From: Streptomyces sp. | GTDB taxonomy: Bacteria > Actinomycetota > Actinomycetes > Streptomycetales > Streptomycetaceae | Assembly (NCBI RefSeq): GCF_031181705.1 | Contig: NZ_JAPSKN010000001.1 | Coordinates: 62,001-126,000, forward strand | Direction of reading: 5' to 3' | DNA length: 64,000 nucleotides | Part shown: one piece after another, positions 61,152 through 64,000 of the stretch | Layout: the number at the start of each line of letters is the position of its first letter | Numbering within the stretch: the first letter of the stretch is position 1 | Translations under genes and position numbers: made by a program | The notes under the pieces: model-generated | Seen by the model: only the letters and a program-made list of their open reading frames with translations | Database searches by the model: none | What the model was told of the DNA's origin: nothing

Positions 61152-62138
61152 ATGATGCGTGCTGCCTACATTGAACAGCTCGGATCTCCGGACGTCATCC
61201 GTTACGGTGATCAGCCCACGCCGGAACCCGGGCCGACCGACGTCCTGGTGGACGTCACGGCCGTCTCCGTCAACCACGTCGACACCTTCGTGCGCTCGGG
61301 CGCCTGGCGCACCCCGCTCACCTTCCCCTTCGTCATAGGCCGGGACCTCACCGGTACCGTCGCCGCGGTCGGCGCCGGCGTCCACCGGTTCCGCCCCGGC
61401 GACCGGGTGTGGTGCAACAGCCTCGGCCACGACGGCCGCCAAGGGGCCGCCGCCGAGCGGGTGGTGGTGCCCGTCGACCGGCTCTACCACCTGCCGGAGG
61501 GCGCCGACCCGTACGAGACCGTGGCGCTGGCCCATCCGGCCGCGACCGCCTACCTCGGCCTGTTCACCCACGGGCGGCTGCGCCCCGGCGAGACCGTCGT
61601 CGTGGTCGGCGCGGGCGGGAACGTGGGAAGCGCCATGGTGGTGATGGCCGCCGCCGCGGGCGCCCGGGTCGTCGCCGTCGCCTCCGCGCGGGACGCCGGG
61701 TACTGCCGCGGTCTCGGCGCCGACCACGTCGTCGACTACCGGGACCCCGACGTGCCCGGGCGCATCCGGGCCGCCGCCCCCGGGGGCGCCGACCTCTACC
61801 TCGACGCCTCCGGCACCAACGACCTGGAGACCGCGGTGGACCTGCTCGCCGGGCGGGGACGGATCGTGCTGCTCGCCGGACTGCGCACCAGGCCCGTGCT
61901 GCCGGTGGGGCCGCTGTACCTGCGGGACCGTTCGATCCACGGGTTCGCCATCTCGCACGCCACCGCCGGGGAGCTCGCCGAGGCCGCCGGCGCCATCAAC
62001 CGGCTGGTCGCCGACGGCCGTCTCGGGCCCCGGGCGATCGAGCGGCTGCACCTGAGCGACGCCGCCGAGGCGCACCGCCGGCTGGAGGAGGGCAAGGTGC
62101 ACGGAAAACTCGTGCTGAGCGTGGGCGCCGAGGGCTGA
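61152..62138 (+). CDS. Quinone-oxidoreductase-like (MDR, zinc-free) dehydrogenase
   Basis: A 328-residue NADPH-dependent medium-chain reductase. The catalytic domain starts RAAYIEQLGSPDVIRYGDQPTPEPGPTDVLV. The nucleotide fold is [34 protein letters not shown]. Zinc-ligand Cys and His residues of alcohol dehydrogenases are missing, as in the quinone oxidoreductase branch. Such enzymes reduce enones or quinones and occur in polyketide clusters. ATG at 61152 is preferred; ATG 61155 and GTG 61146 are possible. CAGAAT 10 bases upstream could be a -10 box. Confidence 0.88.
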   Translation: MMRAAYIEQLGSPDVIRYGDQPTPEPGPTDVLVDVTAVSVNHVDTFVRSGAWRTPLTFPFVIGRDLTGTVAAVGAGVHRFRPGDRVWCNSLGHDGRQGAAAERVVVPVDRLYHLPEGADPYETVALAHPAATAYLGLFTHGRLRPGETVVVVGAGGNVGSAMVVMAAAAGARVVAVASARDAGYCRGLGADHVVDYRDPDVPGRIRAAAPGGADLYLDASGTNDLETAVDLLAGRGRIVLLAGLRTRPVLPVGPLYLRDRSIHGFAISHATAGELAEAAGAINRLVADGRLGPRAIERLHLSDAAEAHRRLEEGKVHGKLVLSVGAEG

Positions 62139-62241
62139 GGAACCCCCGCGCGCGGCGCCGGTGAAATGCGGGAATTCGGACCTGACAAATGAGAAAGCCG
62201 CCCTTTGACCGGCGCCCGACGGCCTCGACAGAATTCTGCAC

Positions 62242-62784
62242 ATGACTCAGTCAATCATCGACACCTCGCCGCTCTTCGAGCTCAAGGCCGACATTCACAT
62301 TTCCGCGACCCCGCTGGAGGTCTACTCCGTCGTCAGTGATCTGCCGCGCAGTTCCGAGTGGAGCCCCGAATGCCGGGGCGGCACGTGGGTCTCCGGTGAA
62401 CCCTCCACCGTCGGCGCCGTCTTCCGGGGCGAGAACCTCCGCAGCGAGGACGTCGTCGCCTGGGCGCCCCTGGTGCGCGGCGTCTGGCACACCGAGTGCC
62501 GCATCACCGCGGCCGACCCCGGACGCACCTTCCAGTGGATGATGCTCACCCACGCCCGCGAGGACCAGGAGAGCATCTGGGGCTTCGACATGGCGCCCGC
62601 CGACGAGGGCTGCGTGCTCACCCACCACTTCCGCATGGGCCGCGCCACGGCCGGCATCCACAAGATCGTCGCCGACCTGGACGAGAACGACCGCAAGCGT
62701 TTCGTCGCCGACTGGACCGCCAAGCTCGAACAGGACCTCGACGCCACGCTGAAGCGCATCAAGGATGTCATCGAAAAGCGGTGA
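62242..62784 (+). CDS. SRPBCC (START/polyketide-cyclase-like) protein
   Basis: 180 residues with the helix-grip pattern: ADIHISATPLEVYSVVSDLPRSSEWSPE at the start, VGAVFRGENLRSE in the middle, and a long C-terminal helix (FVADWTAKLEQDLDATLKRIKDVIEK). These proteins bind hydrophobic ligands and include aromatase/cyclases. There are no absolutely conserved catalytic residues to check. It lies 103 bases after the MDR gene and 91 bases before the ligase gene. The gap before it carries the weak third copy of the CTGACA repeat. Confidence 0.85.
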   Translation: MTQSIIDTSPLFELKADIHISATPLEVYSVVSDLPRSSEWSPECRGGTWVSGEPSTVGAVFRGENLRSEDVVAWAPLVRGVWHTECRITAADPGRTFQWMMLTHAREDQESIWGFDMAPADEGCVLTHHFRMGRATAGIHKIVADLDENDRKRFVADWTAKLEQDLDATLKRIKDVIEKR

Positions 62785-62875
62785 CATTTCCCCGGCGATC
62801 CGTACGGGAGCCTGAAATTCGAAACGGCCTGCCGCACGGCTGAGGAACAGTCGCGGCGGATGAGAGGGTGGGCAG

Positions 62876-64000
62876 ATGTTTCTCCAGCGCATCGGAAACA
62901 AGGGAATTCGGCTGGGTACGCTTTTCGACCGGGCCGCGGCTCGGCACCCGGCGAATCCCGTGATCCTCGACCATGATCTCGACGTCGCTCCGGAGCGCGG
63001 GCGCCGCATGACGCTGACGGAGGTCGCCGACCTCGTCGACGACCTGGCCTCGCGGCTGTGGGCGGCGGGCGTCCGGCCCGGGGAACGCGTGGTCGTCCAC
63101 AAGACCAACGGGTTCGACATCACGCTCCTGGCCTGCTCCACGGCCAGGATCGGCGCCGTGCCGGTCCTGCTGTCCCCGAAGCTCGACGGCGCGACCGTGT
63201 GCGAGCTGGTGCGCCGCGTGGACCGGCCGTACCTGGTGACCGACCAGGACAAGCTGGACCACCACCTGCCCGCCGAGATCTTCGGCCTGACCCGGCAGGT
63301 GCTCCTCGCCTCCGGCAGCCACGACGAGGCCGTCACCCTCGCGTCGCTGGCCGGCTCCACCCGGGTCGCGCCGGTGACCATGCCCCCGGACCACCCGACG
63401 CTGGTCACCCACACTTCCGGCACCACCGGGACGCCGAAGCTGGCGGTGCACACCGGGCGCACCTTCGAGGCGCGCTACCGCCCCCAGGGCACGGTGGCGT
63501 CCCTGGTGGGCCGCAGCGAGCCGGTGGCCATCCACGTGTCGTTCGTGCACTCGCGGATGTTCACCGCCATGCCCATCACGATCCTCCAGGGACACCCGAT
63601 GATCATCCTCCGGGACGACGACCCGGAGGTCGTGGCCGAGGTGTTCGGGCAGGCCCCGCCGGGCCTGATCGAGGCGCACCCGAACACGTTCCTGCGCTGG
63701 GAGGTGCTGGTCGACGACCCGCGCCGGCCGCTGGCGAACGTGAAGTACTTCAGCAGCACCTTCGACGCCATCCACCCGCGCACCGTGCACCTGATGCTCA
63801 CCGCGTCCCGCCGCGAGAAGCCGCAGTTCGTCCAGATGTACGGCCAGAGCGAGGTCGGCCCGATCGCCGGGCGCACCTACTCGAAGAAGCGTGGCGCGGA
63901 CGCCGACGGCCGCTGCGTGGGCTCCCCGTTCCCCGGCATGACGGGCGTGCGGGTCGTCAGCCGGGACGGCAAGCGTCCCACCAAGTCCAACCCCGGTTAC
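62876..64000 (+). CDS. AMP-dependent ligase (acyl-CoA synthetase-like), N-terminal part
   Basis: Open from ATG 62876 to the window end: 375 residues of a family usually 500-600 long; the C terminus lies outside. The P-loop LVTHTSGTTGTPKLAV is near residues 179-192. The later YGQSEVGPIAG (about 322-332) is the adenylate-binding TE-type block. GQAPPGLIEAHPNTFLRWE separates them. Such enzymes activate a carboxylic acid as AMP ester and load it on CoA or a carrier protein. With MDR and SRPBCC genes and a LAL regulator, this looks like the start of a secondary-metabolite cluster (inference). Confidence 0.9.
   Translation, partial: MFLQRIGNKGIRLGTLFDRAAARHPANPVILDHDLDVAPERGRRMTLTEVADLVDDLASRLWAAGVRPGERVVVHKTNGFDITLLACSTARIGAVPVLLSPKLDGATVCELVRRVDRPYLVTDQDKLDHHLPAEIFGLTRQVLLASGSHDEAVTLASLAGSTRVAPVTMPPDHPTLVTHTSGTTGTPKLAVHTGRTFEARYRPQGTVASLVGRSEPVAIHVSFVHSRMFTAMPITILQGHPMIILRDDDPEVVAEVFGQAPPGLIEAHPNTFLRWEVLVDDPRRPLANVKYFSSTFDAIHPRTVHLMLTASRREKPQFVQMYGQSEVGPIAGRTYSKKRGADADGRCVGSPFPGMTGVRVVSRDGKRPTKSNPGY

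Overview
The window reads as chromosome of a high-GC actinomycete, almost certainly a Streptomyces. Codon third positions are nearly all G or C, and many genes start with GTG and overlap by ATGA or GTGA. A LAL-type LuxR regulator, a PucR regulator, Gfo/Idh enzymes, two tRNA-Pro genes and split cobalamin genes all fit. No rRNA, CRISPR array, prophage or complete insertion sequence is visible.

Layout. 1-10.4 kb is a mixed metabolic stretch: thiolase (cut by the left edge), TauE-type permease, HAD phosphatase, cobK, a DHA2 exporter, cobF, a DUF309 gene, tRNA-Pro(GGG), a decayed flavin monooxygenase, a Nudix hydrolase, an aldo/keto reductase and a DUF427 protein. 10.3-29.7 kb looks like one surface-polysaccharide locus: TetR regulator, kinase-fold protein, FemAB-like acetyltransferase, secreted phosphoesterase, two membrane proteins, GH16 lipoprotein, polysaccharide deacetylase, three family-2 glycosyltransferases, a flippase, a GH15 enzyme, a GGDEF-EAL cyclic-di-GMP enzyme and galE. 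Similar box sequences lie in front of the TetR gene, the glycosyltransferase operon/GH15 pair and galE, which suggests one regulon.

29.7-49.8 kb is an inositol (polyol) catabolic locus. A minus-strand operon iolC, aldolase, iolB, iolD, mmsA and a GntR regulator diverges from a sugar ABC transporter, an IolE-like enzyme and a dehydrogenase. The shared promoter region carries a perfect 17-bp inverted repeat. A second module (PhyH-type dioxygenase, SDR, iolG, Gfo/Idh) diverges from a LacI regulator, and a third pair (Gfo/Idh, LacI) has two LacI-style operators. Together they would import an inositol-like substrate, oxidise it, and pass it through dehydration, ring opening, phosphorylation and aldol cleavage to acyl-CoA.

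49.8-64 kb holds a gene-poor repeat-bearing stretch, a second identical tRNA-Pro, a DsbA-like gene with a small overlapping gene, a transposase-derived protein lacking expected catalytic residues, a PucR regulator, an MFS exporter, an old-yellow-enzyme reductase, a large LAL regulator, and then a quinone-oxidoreductase-like gene, an SRPBCC protein and a truncated AMP-dependent ligase. These last genes may be the edge of a biosynthetic cluster running off the right side. All family calls come from reading motifs by eye; no database was searched.
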